Assembly (NCBI RefSeq): GCF_947497935.1
Contig: NZ_CANMIO010000006.1
Location: 1-64,000 of the forward strand
DNA from: an uncultured Shewanella sp.
Lineage (GTDB): Bacteria > Pseudomonadota > Gammaproteobacteria > Enterobacterales > Shewanellaceae
Direction: 5' to 3'
Length of the DNA stretch: 64,000 nucleotides
A program made the translations under genes and the position numbers. Position 1 is the first letter of the stretch. Every line of letters begins with the position of its first letter. This document shows, in pieces, positions 50,007 to 60,379 of this stretch. The notes below the pieces were generated by a model, which was given only the letters and a program-made list of their open reading frames with translations, had not been told where the DNA came from and did not search any database.

Positions 50007-50014
50007 AGTTTGTT

Positions 50015-50902
50015 ATGAAGCCTATTTTTGCTCGCGGTATTTCCAACCAATTTAGATTAACACTGGCAGTCATTATGTCGGTGATCTTGCTTGTCGCTAA
50101 CGACAGGCTAGAGCCTGTGCGTAATTCCCTCTCTTCACTATTAAGCCCTTTGCAATATGTGGCTAATATTCCTGGCGCCTTACTGGATCTTTCCGCCGAA
50201 AGTCTCGCTACGCGTAATATGTTGGCCAAGCAAAATAAAGAGCTATTACGTCATCAACTCTTGATGAGTGAACGCTTACAGCGCTTTGAACATCTTCGCC
50301 AAGAAAACGATCGTTTACGCGGATTACTCGGCTCTCCTGTACATATGGATGCCAAGAAGGTGGTTGCCGAAGTCATGGAAGTGGCAAGCGACCCATTTCG
50401 TCAGTATGTGGTACTCAACCATGGTTCACGTAGCGGCGTATTTGTTGGCCAACCTGTGGTTGACGCTCAAGGTGTCGTGGGACAGGTTGTGCAGGTGAGT
50501 GAGCTCACCAGCCGAGTGTTATTACTTTCCGATACCACCCACGGTATTCCGGTACGAATTACCCGTAATGATGTTCGACTGATGGCATTTGGCACAGGCG
50601 TGCTCGATGAGCTAGAGCTAAGGCATGTCGCAAAGAGTACCGATGTTCGTGTCGGCGATCTACTGGTATCCTCCGGTCTGGGTAAGCGTTTTCCTGAAGG
50701 CTACCCCGTTGCTCGAATCATGAGTGTCGAAAAAGATGATGGTAAGAATTACGCTACCGTTATCGCCCAACCTCTAGCGGCCTTAGACAGAATTCGTTAT
50801 CTGTTACTACTTTGGCCAGATATTGAATCTGACGATGGCGAGCTCACACCACCGCAAGGTGTTGAAGAGGCGATAAAGGCCAGTCAGGAGAGCACTCAAT
50901 GA
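50015..50902 (+). CDS. mreC: Rod-shape determining protein MreC
   Basis: 295 aa. One membrane helix (about 14-33), coiled coil (about 68-105: LLAKQNKELLRHQLLMSERLQRFEHLRQEN) and the periplasmic beta-barrel domain (about 120-275) with the family core VVLNHGSRSGVFVGQPVVDAQGVVGQVV. Bridges MreB to PBP2/RodA. The ribosome site before ATG 50015 is weak. Overlaps mreD by 4 bp. Confidence 0.96.
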   Translation: MKPIFARGISNQFRLTLAVIMSVILLVANDRLEPVRNSLSSLLSPLQYVANIPGALLDLSAESLATRNMLAKQNKELLRHQLLMSERLQRFEHLRQENDRLRGLLGSPVHMDAKKVVAEVMEVASDPFRQYVVLNHGSRSGVFVGQPVVDAQGVVGQVVQVSELTSRVLLLSDTTHGIPVRITRNDVRLMAFGTGVLDELELRHVAKSTDVRVGDLLVSSGLGKRFPEGYPVARIMSVEKDDGKNYATVIAQPLAALDRIRYLLLLWPDIESDDGELTPPQGVEEAIKASQESTQ

Positions 50903-51387
50903 GTTTACATGTCGCAAATGGCCGTTGGGTCGTTTGGTTAAGCCTATTAGTGGCTATGCTGTTTCAAATTATGCCCTTACCAGATGTGGTAGAAGCATGG
51001 CGCCCAGATTGGCTGTTACTGGTTATTATCTACTGGGCGATGGCACTACCTCATCGATATAACATTTTAACGGCATGGCTACTTGGTGTGATGCTAGACA
51101 TCTTACTCGGGGCAACCTTAGGTATTCGTGCCTTTGCTATGTCAGTTGTGGTGTATGTTGTGGTATTGCACTTTCAGCGCTTACGTAATTTCCCTATGTG
51201 GCAACAAGCTTTATTGGTGGCCATGCAGGTCGCAGTATATAACCTCGTGGTATTTTGGGTACAGTTTGTTACCGAGTCCGCAGTGTTTGATATTAGCCTG
51301 TTCTATCCAGCAATATCCAGTTTGATAATGTGGCCATGGATCTTCTGGCTCTTGCGCCGTATAAGACGCCTGTACAAGGTGAGATAG
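50899..51387 (+). CDS. mreD: Rod-shape determining protein MreD
   Basis: 162 aa, nearly all hydrophobic with five or six membrane helices, including the conserved PDWLLLVIIYWAMALPHRYN and GVMLDILLGATLGIRAFAM. Inner-membrane partner of MreC. ATGA overlap with mreC. Confidence 0.95.
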   Translation: MSLHVANGRWVVWLSLLVAMLFQIMPLPDVVEAWRPDWLLLVIIYWAMALPHRYNILTAWLLGVMLDILLGATLGIRAFAMSVVVYVVVLHFQRLRNFPMWQQALLVAMQVAVYNLVVFWVQFVTESAVFDISLFYPAISSLIMWPWIFWLLRRIRRLYKVR

Positions 51388-51466
51388 ACGCCAGTTCATT
51401 AGCTCGCAGATTCAGATTCATCTTTGAATTTGTTAGCTTAGTTAGAATCAAAAAAAGGTACTCAAT

Positions 51467-52063
51467 ATGCAGTTAGTACTCGCTTCGGGCTCGCCTCGTC
51501 GTAAAGAATTGTTAGGCCAGTTAGCTTTTTTAAATACTAACCGTGCCATACCATTCGAGTTTGAGATCTTGGCGGCCGATATTGATGAGAGTCATCAAGT
51601 TGGTGAGTCTGCTGAAGAGTTTGTGCTGCGATTAGCACAGGAGAAAGCCATGGCAGGCCTGACCTTATACGGTACAGGTAAACAAGCCGTGGTGTTAGGC
51701 TCTGATACGATCGTGGTGCAAGGCGAAACCATTTTGGGCAAGCCTATCGACGAGGTTAATGCTGCGGAGATCTTGGCAAGCCTATCGGGTAAGGCGCACC
51801 AAGTGATGACAGCCGTAGCCCTAACCGATGGCACTAAGACGGTAAGTCGATTAGTTAAAACACAGGTGCAGTTTAGCACCCTAAGCGAAACTGATATTTT
51901 GGCTTATATTGCCACGGGTGAGCCGATGGATAAGGCGGGTGCCTATGGGATCCAAGGCTTAGGTGGAAGTTTTGTTGAAGCTATCGAGGGAAGTTATTCC
52001 GCGGTAGTCGGGTTACCTTTGGTCGAAACCCGTGCGTTGTTGTGTGAGATGCAAGTTTTATAG
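51467..52063 (+). CDS. maf: Maf-like nucleotide pyrophosphatase (YhdE type)
   Basis: 198 aa. Start [17 protein letters not shown] holds the SxSPRRxELL phosphate loop; [24 protein letters not shown] and [10 protein letters not shown] are the conserved second and third blocks. YhdE-type enzymes hydrolyse dTTP/UTP and modified pyrimidine triphosphates. The position between mreD and rng is conserved in gammaproteobacteria. Confidence 0.95.
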   Translation: MQLVLASGSPRRKELLGQLAFLNTNRAIPFEFEILAADIDESHQVGESAEEFVLRLAQEKAMAGLTLYGTGKQAVVLGSDTIVVQGETILGKPIDEVNAAEILASLSGKAHQVMTAVALTDGTKTVSRLVKTQVQFSTLSETDILAYIATGEPMDKAGAYGIQGLGGSFVEAIEGSYSAVVGLPLVETRALLCEMQVL

Positions 52064-52138
52064 CGATAAGAAACAGTAATAACTAGGCCTGAGTAGCCAA
52101 GCTATAAAATATCAATCATTGCAGACTTTAACTCGCTG

Positions 52139-52158
52139 GTGGGGATGTACCTCCCCAC
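52139..52158. promoter_or_regulatory. GC-rich hairpin before rng
   Basis: GTGGGGA / TCCCCAC stem with a 6-nt loop in the 160-bp maf-rng gap. No T run; possibly part of the rng leader. Confidence 0.4.
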
Positions 52159-52223
52159 TTCGCAGGATCACAATCTACGCCAAATCCTTTTTAAATTAGC
52201 TATTTCCCTAAGTGGGGTGAGTT

Positions 52224-53732
52224 GTGAGTAGAAGTCGATTCGCGCAAAACAGAGTGCAGAGAAAAATAGGCTCTGAACTCTTAATCAATGTAACACCAAC
52301 CGAAGCTCGAGTAGCCTTAGTGGAGCATGGTGTTTTACAGGAAGTCCATATTGAACGCCGCATGAAGCGCGGCTTAGTTGGCAATATCTATAAGGGTAAA
52401 GTTAGTCGTGTTTTGCCCGGTATGCAGGCTGCTTTTGTCGATATCGGTTTAGATAAAGCCGCATTTTTGCATGCTTCCGATATCGTGCCCCACACAGAGT
52501 GTGTTGCCGATGTTGAGAAAGGTAACTTTGTGGTGCGCGACATTGCTGAGCTGGTGAGGCAAGGCCAAGACATCATGGTGCAGGTGGTTAAAGATCCATT
52601 AGGCACTAAAGGCGCGCGCTTAACTACCGACATTACCCTTCCTTCTCGTTACTTAGTCTTTATGCCAGGCTCAAGTCATGTTGGAGTCTCTCAGCGTATC
52701 GAGTCAGAGGAAGTCCGTGCTCGACTGAAAAAAATTACCCAGCCATTTGTTGATGACGATGGTGGCTTTATTATCCGCACCGCAGCAGAGAGTGCGGGTG
52801 AAGATGAATTGGTGCAAGATGCTGGCTTTTTAAGGCGGGTATGGGCCAAAGTTTGCGAACGTCGTAAGCGTCGTGGCGTGTCATTGCTGTATCAAGACCT
52901 TGCATTGCCTGTGCGTATCGTGCGTGACTTTGTCGGCACTGAACTGGATCAAATTCAAGTTGATTCAGCGCAAACCTATGAAGAACTGCAGCAGTTTGCA
53001 CAAGAGTTTATGCCTGAGATTGCCGATAAGCTTGAGCACTACAATGGCCCAGTGCCTATTTTTGACCTATATGATGTCGAGAATGAAGTGCAGCGCGCAC
53101 TCGGGCGTAAAGTTGAGCTTAAGTCTGGTGGTTACCTGATCATAGATCAAACCGAGGCCATGACCACGGTCGATATTAATACCGGGGCGTTCGTCGGTCA
53201 CCGTAATCTAGAAGAAACCATCTTTAACACTAACCTCGAAGCCACTCACGCAATTGCCCGTCAGTTACGCTTACGTAATTTAGGCGGTATTATCATTATC
53301 GACTTTATCGATATGCTCAATGGCGAGCATAAGAAGCGAGTGCTAGCGAGCTTAGAAGGGGCGTTGGCTCACGACCGCGTTAAGACCAATATCAGTGGTT
53401 TCTCAGGTTTAGGCTTAGTTGAAATGACACGCAAGCGTACTCGTGAGAGTTTAGAGCATGTACTTTGTGGTGAGTGTCCGTCTTGTTTAGGTACGGGGAG
53501 CTTAAAAACGGTTGAAACGGTTTCATATGAGATCTTTAGAGAGATCATTCGCTTAAATCGTGGCTATGATGCCGATGAGTTTTTAGTTTATTGTTCGCCA
53601 GCCGTTTATCAAAGCCTAAAAGGTGATGAGAGTCATCTGCTCGGCGAGTTAGAAGTCTATATCGGTAAGCGAGTGAGGCTACAGAGCGAGCCAATGTACG
53701 CGCAGAATAAATTTGATGTGGTGATAATGTAG
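52224..53732 (+). CDS. rng: Ribonuclease G
   Basis: 502 aa, RNase E/G catalytic family, close to E. coli RNase G over its whole length. S1 domain (about 45-135: GNIYKGKVSRVLPGMQAAFVDIG), the RNase H-like and DNase I-like parts with GGYLIIDQTEAMTTVDINTGAFVG (DxxTN-like metal site with IIIIDFIDM) and the zinc-link CGECPSC. Processes 16S rRNA 5' ends. GTG start at 52224, with a N-terminus about 12 residues longer than in E. coli. Its TAG overlaps the next GTG by one base. Confidence 0.97.
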   Translation: MSRSRFAQNRVQRKIGSELLINVTPTEARVALVEHGVLQEVHIERRMKRGLVGNIYKGKVSRVLPGMQAAFVDIGLDKAAFLHASDIVPHTECVADVEKGNFVVRDIAELVRQGQDIMVQVVKDPLGTKGARLTTDITLPSRYLVFMPGSSHVGVSQRIESEEVRARLKKITQPFVDDDGGFIIRTAAESAGEDELVQDAGFLRRVWAKVCERRKRRGVSLLYQDLALPVRIVRDFVGTELDQIQVDSAQTYEELQQFAQEFMPEIADKLEHYNGPVPIFDLYDVENEVQRALGRKVELKSGGYLIIDQTEAMTTVDINTGAFVGHRNLEETIFNTNLEATHAIARQLRLRNLGGIIIIDFIDMLNGEHKKRVLASLEGALAHDRVKTNISGFSGLGLVEMTRKRTRESLEHVLCGECPSCLGTGSLKTVETVSYEIFREIIRLNRGYDADEFLVYCSPAVYQSLKGDESHLLGELEVYIGKRVRLQSEPMYAQNKFDVVIM

Positions 53733-56700
53733 TGCCATCAGATACCTGTGCGCCTAAAAAGCGTTCCTTTAATTTGACACGTTTTTGCTGGCAATTTTTA
53801 GCCATTATTCTAGTGTTATTTGCGCTAATGGTCAGCCTCTTTAGGGGGCTGTTGCCGCAGCTGGATCAGGTCCGTATGGAGCTGATTGCGTTTGTCGAAG
53901 CCGAATATCGAGTCGAAGTCGAAGTCGGTCAGCTCGCGGCAGAATGGCAGGCTTATGGCCCGGCATTAACGGTTAAAAACTTTGTCTTACCCGCACAGGA
54001 AAACTTACCTGTCACCCTGCTTTTTGACCGAGTGCATGTGAAACTTGATTTCTGGCAGACGCTGATCACCGCGACACCACAGATTGAAGATGTCATCTTT
54101 GATGGCGTGAATGTTGCCTTAGATCTTGATCGATTAAAGGCGCTTGAACCTCGGGATCCTGACAGCAAGTTGCAAACGGACTGGCTCTATCAATTACTGC
54201 TTGAGCAGCTAGATCGTTTTTCGATTACCGACGCCAGATTTCAGCTTTTAAGCAAAGATCAAGACTACCGTCCTATCTTCATCAAAGATATGAAGTGGCG
54301 TAATACTAATGGCCGTCATCGCGGTGAGGGTAAGCTGTTTCTCGATCAAGATGCCTCTGAAGTTGAGCAGCTCGCACTGAGTGTGGATGTTAAGGGCAGT
54401 GGCTATCGCCCCGAATCACTCGTCGGACAATTTTATCTCGCCGCTCGCTCTCTCGATATCGGCGAGTGGGCCTCGAGACAGCCAAATCCTTTCGATACCA
54501 GCAAGCGTTTGCCGTTAGAAGGCGTGGTCAATCTACAAGCTTGGGTTGGATTTTCCAACCGGATGTTCGATGGCGCGACCGTAGAGTTCCAGCCAAGCTG
54601 GCTGGAATGGTCCTTAAATGATGAACCACAACAATTTACCATCGAGTCTGGCACACTATCTTGGCAGCCTAACCAGCAGGGTTGGTTATTAGCGAGCCAG
54701 GATCTTAACTTTTCAACCAATGAGCAGCCTTGGCCTAAGGCTCAGCTGCTTGCGAGACAGAATGAGCAAGGGATAGATGCTAGTCTCAATCAACTTGAGC
54801 TGAGCAGGTTACTGCCGCTGCTGCCTTTGATCCCAGGCGTTGAGCTTAATGGGCTTAATACGTGGCAGTCTCTAAAGCCAGCGGGTAAGGTTACTGAGTT
54901 GCGAGCACATTGGGATACTCTGCTTGAGCAGCCGCTAGTCACACTGAATTTAGAGCAGATAACCTGGCAGGCGAGTGGTGCCATTCCTGGACTGAAACCT
55001 ATTGATGCCAGTTTGAAAATGTTGAATGACTCACTCAGCTTTGAGTTGCCACAGCAGCAGTATATTGTCGACTTTAATGGCGGCTTCTCGGCGCCCCTTC
55101 AATTTGCTGGGGATGCATTGACAGGTGATTTTAATTTTAGCGACTTAGGACTTTCTTTACCTAAGGTACATTTTAGTAATTCAGATCTCGATATTGATGC
55201 AGGCGTGCGACTGGAGTTTGCCAATGCAGTACATATGGCGTTACTTGCTAATATCGATATCCATGATGTTACCAAGGCGCATCGCTATTTCCCATTAAAT
55301 GGCATGAGCAGCGGTCTAGTCACTTACCTTACCGAGGCGTTAAAGGCAGGTAAAACCGATGATGCGGTTGTGGTATGGCACGGTGCCTTTAGTGACTATC
55401 CTTATGCTCAACATGATGGCATTTTTCAGGCTGGCTTTACTCTGACTGAAGCTGAGTTTGAGTTTCAAAATACTTGGCCTGCCGTCGATAAGCTTAACCT
55501 GTCGGCATTCTTTGAAAACGATGCCATGGATCTCTGGGTTAACCGAGGTCAGCTACTCGATGTTAAGGCCGACGGCGCTTATATCGGTATTCCGGCCCTA
55601 GGCGAAAAGAGTCTGCTGTCGGTTAAAGCCGATCTTGCTACTAAAGCAGAAGCAGCCAATGAGGTGATCAAACAATCGCCCTTGGTTGACTCCGTAGGTG
55701 CCACCCTAGATGTGGTACAAATTGCAGGTGATATTACCGGACAGATCGATTTAAGCATTCCTCTGTATGATGGTGAGTCAGAGGTAATTAAAGGCACGGT
55801 TAACTTTAAAGACACGCCCGTCTACATCACAGAGCCTGGGATCCAGCTAGAGAAACTCACGGGACAGATCCAGTTTATTAATGATGTGGTAACGGGGACA
55901 GACCTCAATGCCATCATGTATAAGCAGCCCCTGCAACTGAGTTTCAATAGCGAGAGCATAAGCCAAAATTACGGTGTCGATGTGAGTCTGAAAGGGCAAT
56001 GGCAGCTCGCCGATTTACCTGCAGAGCTCGATAATCCGTTGAGCGAGTATTATTCGGGGGAGGCCGATTGGTCTGGCGATCTTACGCTGATTTTCGATCC
56101 CATAGGTTATCGAGTTCAAGCTCGAGTGGAAACCGAGCTTATTGGCACCGAGCTTAATCTTCCTGCCCCTTTTGCTAAGCAGCAAGGTGAAGCTAAGCAG
56201 TTGGTTGCCGAGCTGATTGGTGACAATAAGCAGGCCTCTCTAGGTATAAAGCTCGACAAGCAGTTAGAGTTTTGGGGTGGTTTCGATGCCGAGTCGGGCA
56301 ATGCTCTGTCGCATTTTGATCTTCTTTTAGGCCGTTTATTTAAGCCTGGAGATCAGCTACGCAAAACCCAAGGTCACTTACAGATCGATCTCGATAGCAC
56401 TGAGTTTTCTCCTTGGCTGCCAATCATTCAAGGTTTTGTTAGCCAAAGTGATGTCACCAAGCTGGCGACAGATACTAGCGAACAAGAGAAGGCATCGTTC
56501 TTTCCGCCTTTAGTGTCGATCGATGCCGAGTTTAATCAATTTGATTTTATGGGGCAGCCACTAGTGGATATGTCGTTTAGCGCAGCGCCAACCGAACATG
56601 CTTGGCGTTTTGATGTGACTTCACAGCAGTTTGATGGTCGTATCGATTTTTATCCTGATTGGGTCAATCAGGGCTTAAAAGTGGTGGCGAGTAAATTCCA

Positions 56701-58057
56701 TATGGCGCCTAAAATGCGCAGTGAAGAGAATGCGCATTATAAGTCAGATACCATCATGGCTAACCTGCCTCCGTTGGCGGTCGATGTCGATGATTTCTCC
56801 CTTTATGGTCGCTCCTTAGGCCACTTGGTACTGCAAGGTACGCCAAAGGGGGGATCCTATCAGATCCAGACCGTTTCTTTGACGACTCCAAACGTTGAGC
56901 TTAAGGGGCGAGGTGACTGGGATATGAGCGAGGGCAAGAACTTGACCTCATTTAAGCTCAACTTAGATGCCACTAAATTTGACTATCTCTCTGAGCAGCT
57001 AGGGATCGATCCTGGACTTAAGAATGCGCCAACAGAGGTCAAAGCCGAGATCTCTTGGACTGGAGCACCTTATGCGTTTTCACTCGAGACACTTAATGGT
57101 GACGTGAGCTTCGAGCTTGGCAAGGGCCATCTATCAGAAGTCAGTGATAAGGGCGCACGTATCTTCTCGCTATTTAGTTTAGATTCGCTGTTAAGAAAAC
57201 TGTCCTTAGACTTTTCCGATGTCTTTGGTAAAGGCCTCTACTTTGATTCTTTTAATGGAACGTTAAAGCTAGATAATGGTGTGGTAAAGACCACTGATAC
57301 CGAGATGAAGGCGGTAGCGGGCAATATGCGAGTGCGGGGTTATACCGACTTGACCACAGAAAGCCTAAATTATGATATTCGCTTCGTACCGCAACTGGCT
57401 TCGAGTGTGCCGACGGTTGTCTTGCTCAGTACCGGCGGTTGGACATTTGGTCTGGGGGCATTTGCACTGACTAAGGTGTTAGAGCCTGTGATCGAGGTGA
57501 TCTCTGAGATCCGCTTTAGACTCACAGGTACCATGTCTGAGCCTAAGCTCGAGGAGCTAGAGCGTAAGAGCAAAGAGATTGAGATCCCTGAGTCAGTCCT
57601 GCCTAAGAAGGCTGTAGAGCCTGGAAGTCAGCAAGTGCCTATGGGTCCACAAGTTATGGGGAAAGTGGCCACAGGTGTGAGCGTCCAACCTGAGCTTAAG
57701 GCTGGCGCAGAGGTGACAGCTGAGCCAAAGGTTATAGCCGATCAAGGTGTGTCTGCATCAGGAGTGGAACCGAAGGCTGTTTCGCCAGCGAACACTGATT
57801 TTGTTGAAAGTCGCAAGGAGCCTGCAAAGCTAACTGTGGTTGAGAGTCAACCAAGCGAGCAGGTAGAGCAGAGTAAGACCGAGTCCGAATCGTCAATTCG
57901 TGAGTCATCACAGGGCGAGTCGCCATTGAGCGAATCGTTATTGAACGAGACATCGGACGGGAAACTAGAGGGAGATGTAGATGCAAGTCAGCCTACTGCA
58001 ATGTCAAAGCAGCCGCAGCGTATTGGACAATCTAGCGTTTATCGAGTCGCAGCTTAA
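53732..58057 (+). CDS. yhdP: YhdP family AsmA-like envelope protein
   Basis: 1441 aa from GTG 53732. One N-terminal membrane helix (about 17-38) and a very long repeating-beta-groove periplasmic region (DUF3971 and AsmA-like C-terminal domains, ending near FGLGAFALTKVLEPVIEVISEIRFRLTG at about 1240-1270). E. coli YhdP transports phospholipid between membranes. The last about 165 residues are a Lys/Glu/Ser/Val-rich disordered tail absent from the shorter E. coli protein (about 1266 aa), and its final 25 codons overlap nit. Confidence 0.93.
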   Translation: MPSDTCAPKKRSFNLTRFCWQFLAIILVLFALMVSLFRGLLPQLDQVRMELIAFVEAEYRVEVEVGQLAAEWQAYGPALTVKNFVLPAQENLPVTLLFDRVHVKLDFWQTLITATPQIEDVIFDGVNVALDLDRLKALEPRDPDSKLQTDWLYQLLLEQLDRFSITDARFQLLSKDQDYRPIFIKDMKWRNTNGRHRGEGKLFLDQDASEVEQLALSVDVKGSGYRPESLVGQFYLAARSLDIGEWASRQPNPFDTSKRLPLEGVVNLQAWVGFSNRMFDGATVEFQPSWLEWSLNDEPQQFTIESGTLSWQPNQQGWLLASQDLNFSTNEQPWPKAQLLARQNEQGIDASLNQLELSRLLPLLPLIPGVELNGLNTWQSLKPAGKVTELRAHWDTLLEQPLVTLNLEQITWQASGAIPGLKPIDASLKMLNDSLSFELPQQQYIVDFNGGFSAPLQFAGDALTGDFNFSDLGLSLPKVHFSNSDLDIDAGVRLEFANAVHMALLANIDIHDVTKAHRYFPLNGMSSGLVTYLTEALKAGKTDDAVVVWHGAFSDYPYAQHDGIFQAGFTLTEAEFEFQNTWPAVDKLNLSAFFENDAMDLWVNRGQLLDVKADGAYIGIPALGEKSLLSVKADLATKAEAANEVIKQSPLVDSVGATLDVVQIAGDITGQIDLSIPLYDGESEVIKGTVNFKDTPVYITEPGIQLEKLTGQIQFINDVVTGTDLNAIMYKQPLQLSFNSESISQNYGVDVSLKGQWQLADLPAELDNPLSEYYSGEADWSGDLTLIFDPIGYRVQARVETELIGTELNLPAPFAKQQGEAKQLVAELIGDNKQASLGIKLDKQLEFWGGFDAESGNALSHFDLLLGRLFKPGDQLRKTQGHLQIDLDSTEFSPWLPIIQGFVSQSDVTKLATDTSEQEKASFFPPLVSIDAEFNQFDFMGQPLVDMSFSAAPTEHAWRFDVTSQQFDGRIDFYPDWVNQGLKVVASKFHMAPKMRSEENAHYKSDTIMANLPPLAVDVDDFSLYGRSLGHLVLQGTPKGGSYQIQTVSLTTPNVELKGRGDWDMSEGKNLTSFKLNLDATKFDYLSEQLGIDPGLKNAPTEVKAEISWTGAPYAFSLETLNGDVSFELGKGHLSEVSDKGARIFSLFSLDSLLRKLSLDFSDVFGKGLYFDSFNGTLKLDNGVVKTTDTEMKAVAGNMRVRGYTDLTTESLNYDIRFVPQLASSVPTVVLLSTGGWTFGLGAFALTKVLEPVIEVISEIRFRLTGTMSEPKLEELERKSKEIEIPESVLPKKAVEPGSQQVPMGPQVMGKVATGVSVQPELKAGAEVTAEPKVIADQGVSASGVEPKAVSPANTDFVESRKEPAKLTVVESQPSEQVEQSKTESESSIRESSQGESPLSESLLNETSDGKLEGDVDASQPTAMSKQPQRIGQSSVYRVAA

Positions 58058-58820
58058 GCAATTACCGCGTCATAGCGATGAACCACAACTGGTGGTTTTG
58101 CCAGAATGTTGTCTGCTATTCGGCGGGCATGAAAGCCAGCAACTGCAATATGCAACCGATGCCGAGCAAAGTCCGCTAAAGCAGGCACTGTCCGAGTTAG
58201 CGAAGCGCTATCGAGTGCTGATGGTAGCGGGGAGCATTCCCATTTTAGCCGAAGATGGTAGGGTCTATAATCGCTGTTATGTATTCGATACAGACGGTAG
58301 CATTTTGGGCCAGTACGATAAGCTACACCTGTTCGATGTCGAGGTAACAGATGGCACTAAACAGTATCGCGAGAGCGATGCGTTCTGCCCAGGCGAGCAG
58401 ATAGTTGTCGTTGATACACCTATGGGTAAATTGGGGCTGGCAATCTGTTATGACATACGTTTTCCCGACCTTTTTAGAGCTCTGCGAGAAGCGGGAGCCG
58501 AGCTTATTGCTGTTCCAGCCGCATTCACTAAGGTGACGGGGCAAGCCCATTGGCAGGTACTACTACAGGCCCGAGCCATCGAAACTCAATGCTTTATTTT
58601 AGGCGCAGCCCAATGGGGGCAACATAATCAGGGTAGCCGAGAGACCTGGGGGCAAAGTATGATAGTCAGCCCGTGGGGAGAGGTTATTGCGCAAAAACCG
58701 CAACAAACCGGATGGCTACAAGCGAAAGTGGATCTGCACAGTTTGCACGAGATCCGCGCTAAAATGCCTGTGATGACCCATAATCGATTTGCAGAGCCAG
58801 TGCTGAAGTCGAACGACTAA
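57981..58820 (+). CDS. Nitrilase-superfamily carbon-nitrogen hydrolase
   Basis: 279 aa. Catalytic triad Glu in VLPECCLLFGG, Lys in YDKLHLFD and Cys in ICYDIRFPDLFR is intact. It resembles the Nit1/Nit2-type omega-amidases and deaminated-glutathione amidases. ATG 57981 has a GAGGGAGA site, and its first residues form the expected first beta strand, so the 77-bp overlap with yhdP (another frame) is real. The order rng-yhdP-nit-tldD is conserved. Confidence 0.94.
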   Translation: MQVSLLQCQSSRSVLDNLAFIESQLKQLPRHSDEPQLVVLPECCLLFGGHESQQLQYATDAEQSPLKQALSELAKRYRVLMVAGSIPILAEDGRVYNRCYVFDTDGSILGQYDKLHLFDVEVTDGTKQYRESDAFCPGEQIVVVDTPMGKLGLAICYDIRFPDLFRALREAGAELIAVPAAFTKVTGQAHWQVLLQARAIETQCFILGAAQWGQHNQGSRETWGQSMIVSPWGEVIAQKPQQTGWLQAKVDLHSLHEIRAKMPVMTHNRFAEPVLKSND

Positions 58821-58930
58821 GACCAAGTACTAAGAGCAAGTCGAACTATGAATTTAAGGCAAGTTGAGGTTCACGATGTGAGGCTCAACTTGCCAAAATG
58901 TTTTATCGAATCAATATGAAGAGAGAAGAG

Positions 58931-60379
58931 ATGCCATTTTTAACTCAAGTTGGACAGAGCTTATTGCAAGATGGGCTAGCAATAGATGATCTACAAAGCT
59001 ATTTAAAGCGTATCCATAAGCATCAAATTGACTTCTCAGACCTTTATTTTCAAGGCAGCCGTCATGAATCTTGGGTACTAGAAGATGGCATCGTAAAAGA
59101 CGGTAGCTTTCATATTGAACGTGGCGTGGGTGTTCGAGCTATTACTGGCGAGAAAACCGGTTTTGCTTACGCCGATGAAATTACCCCAGCGGCACTAGAG
59201 GCCGCTGCTACGGCGGCGCGTGGTATCGCTATCGCTGGTGGTGAAGGTAAGGTCAACGCTTGGAAGCAGCAGCAGAGCAAGGCGCTTTACATTAGCTCAG
59301 ATCCTATCGCCGCGATGGAAGAAGTGAAGAAGATTGAGCTGCTTAAGCAGGCTGATGCGTATATTCGCAGCCTAGACAGCCGCATTATTCAGGTTGTGGT
59401 GAGTTTGTCTGGTGTCCATGAAGAGATCTTAGTGGCGGCGAGTGACGGTACTTTAGCGGCAGATATTCGTCCGTTAGTGCGCTTTAACTGTAGCGTGATC
59501 TTAGAAGAAGACGGCAAGCGTGAACGCGGCGCATCTGGTGGCGGTGGACGTCACGATTACAGTGTGTTGCTTGAAGATGATGCTGACGGCTTACCATACT
59601 GTTTCGGTTTTGCCCGTGAAGCCGTGCGTCAAGCGCAAGTGAATTTACAAGCCATCGATGCTCCAGCAGGCGAAATGCCTGTTGTACTCGGTGCAGGCTG
59701 GCCTGGTGTGCTACTGCACGAAGCCGTAGGTCACGGCCTAGAAGGCGACTTTAACCGTAAAGGCAGCAGCGCCTTTAGTGGTAAGGTCGGCCTGCAGGTG
59801 GCGTCTGATTTAGTGACAGTGGTTGACGATGGCACCCTAGCTAATCGACGCGGATCATTAACTATCGACGATGAAGGTGTACCTACTCAGAAGACAGTAC
59901 TGATCGAAAACGGGATCTTAAAAGGCTACATGCAAGACAAGCTTAACGCACGCTTGATGGGCGAGCTGTCTACGGGTAACGGCCGTCGTGAGTCTTATGC
60001 TCATCTGCCGATGCCACGTATGACCAATACCTATATGGAAGCGGGCGAATCAGATCCTGCTGAGATCATCAAATCGGTTAAGAAAGGTGTGTACGCGCCT
60101 AACTTTGGCGGCGGTCAGGTCGATATCACTTCGGGTAAGTTTGTATTCTCTGCGTCAGAAGCTTACTTGATTGAAAATGGCGAGATCACTCAACCGATTA
60201 AAGGTGCAACTCTGATTGGCAACGGGCCAGAGTCGATGAGCCAGATCTCTATGGTAGGTAACGACTTGGCCTTAGATAAGGGCGTGGGTGTCTGTGGTAA
60301 AGATGGTCAAAGTGTTCCTGTCGGTGTGGGTCAACCTACATTGAAGCTAGACAAGTTGACCGTTGGCGGTACGGCGTAA
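58931..60379 (+). CDS. tldD: Metalloprotease TldD
   Basis: 482 aa from ATG 58931 ([15 protein letters not shown]), close to the 481 aa of E. coli; two earlier in-frame ATGs are possible but extend beyond the family. The zinc motif [11 protein letters not shown] and the C-terminal [18 protein letters not shown] are present. TldD pairs with TldE/PmbA to cut unfolded leader peptides and help degrade CcdA. The codons for the last 18 residues recur downstream. Confidence 0.97.
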   Translation: MPFLTQVGQSLLQDGLAIDDLQSYLKRIHKHQIDFSDLYFQGSRHESWVLEDGIVKDGSFHIERGVGVRAITGEKTGFAYADEITPAALEAAATAARGIAIAGGEGKVNAWKQQQSKALYISSDPIAAMEEVKKIELLKQADAYIRSLDSRIIQVVVSLSGVHEEILVAASDGTLAADIRPLVRFNCSVILEEDGKRERGASGGGGRHDYSVLLEDDADGLPYCFGFAREAVRQAQVNLQAIDAPAGEMPVVLGAGWPGVLLHEAVGHGLEGDFNRKGSSAFSGKVGLQVASDLVTVVDDGTLANRRGSLTIDDEGVPTQKTVLIENGILKGYMQDKLNARLMGELSTGNGRRESYAHLPMPRMTNTYMEAGESDPAEIIKSVKKGVYAPNFGGGQVDITSGKFVFSASEAYLIENGEITQPIKGATLIGNGPESMSQISMVGNDLALDKGVGVCGKDGQSVPVGVGQPTLKLDKLTVGGTA

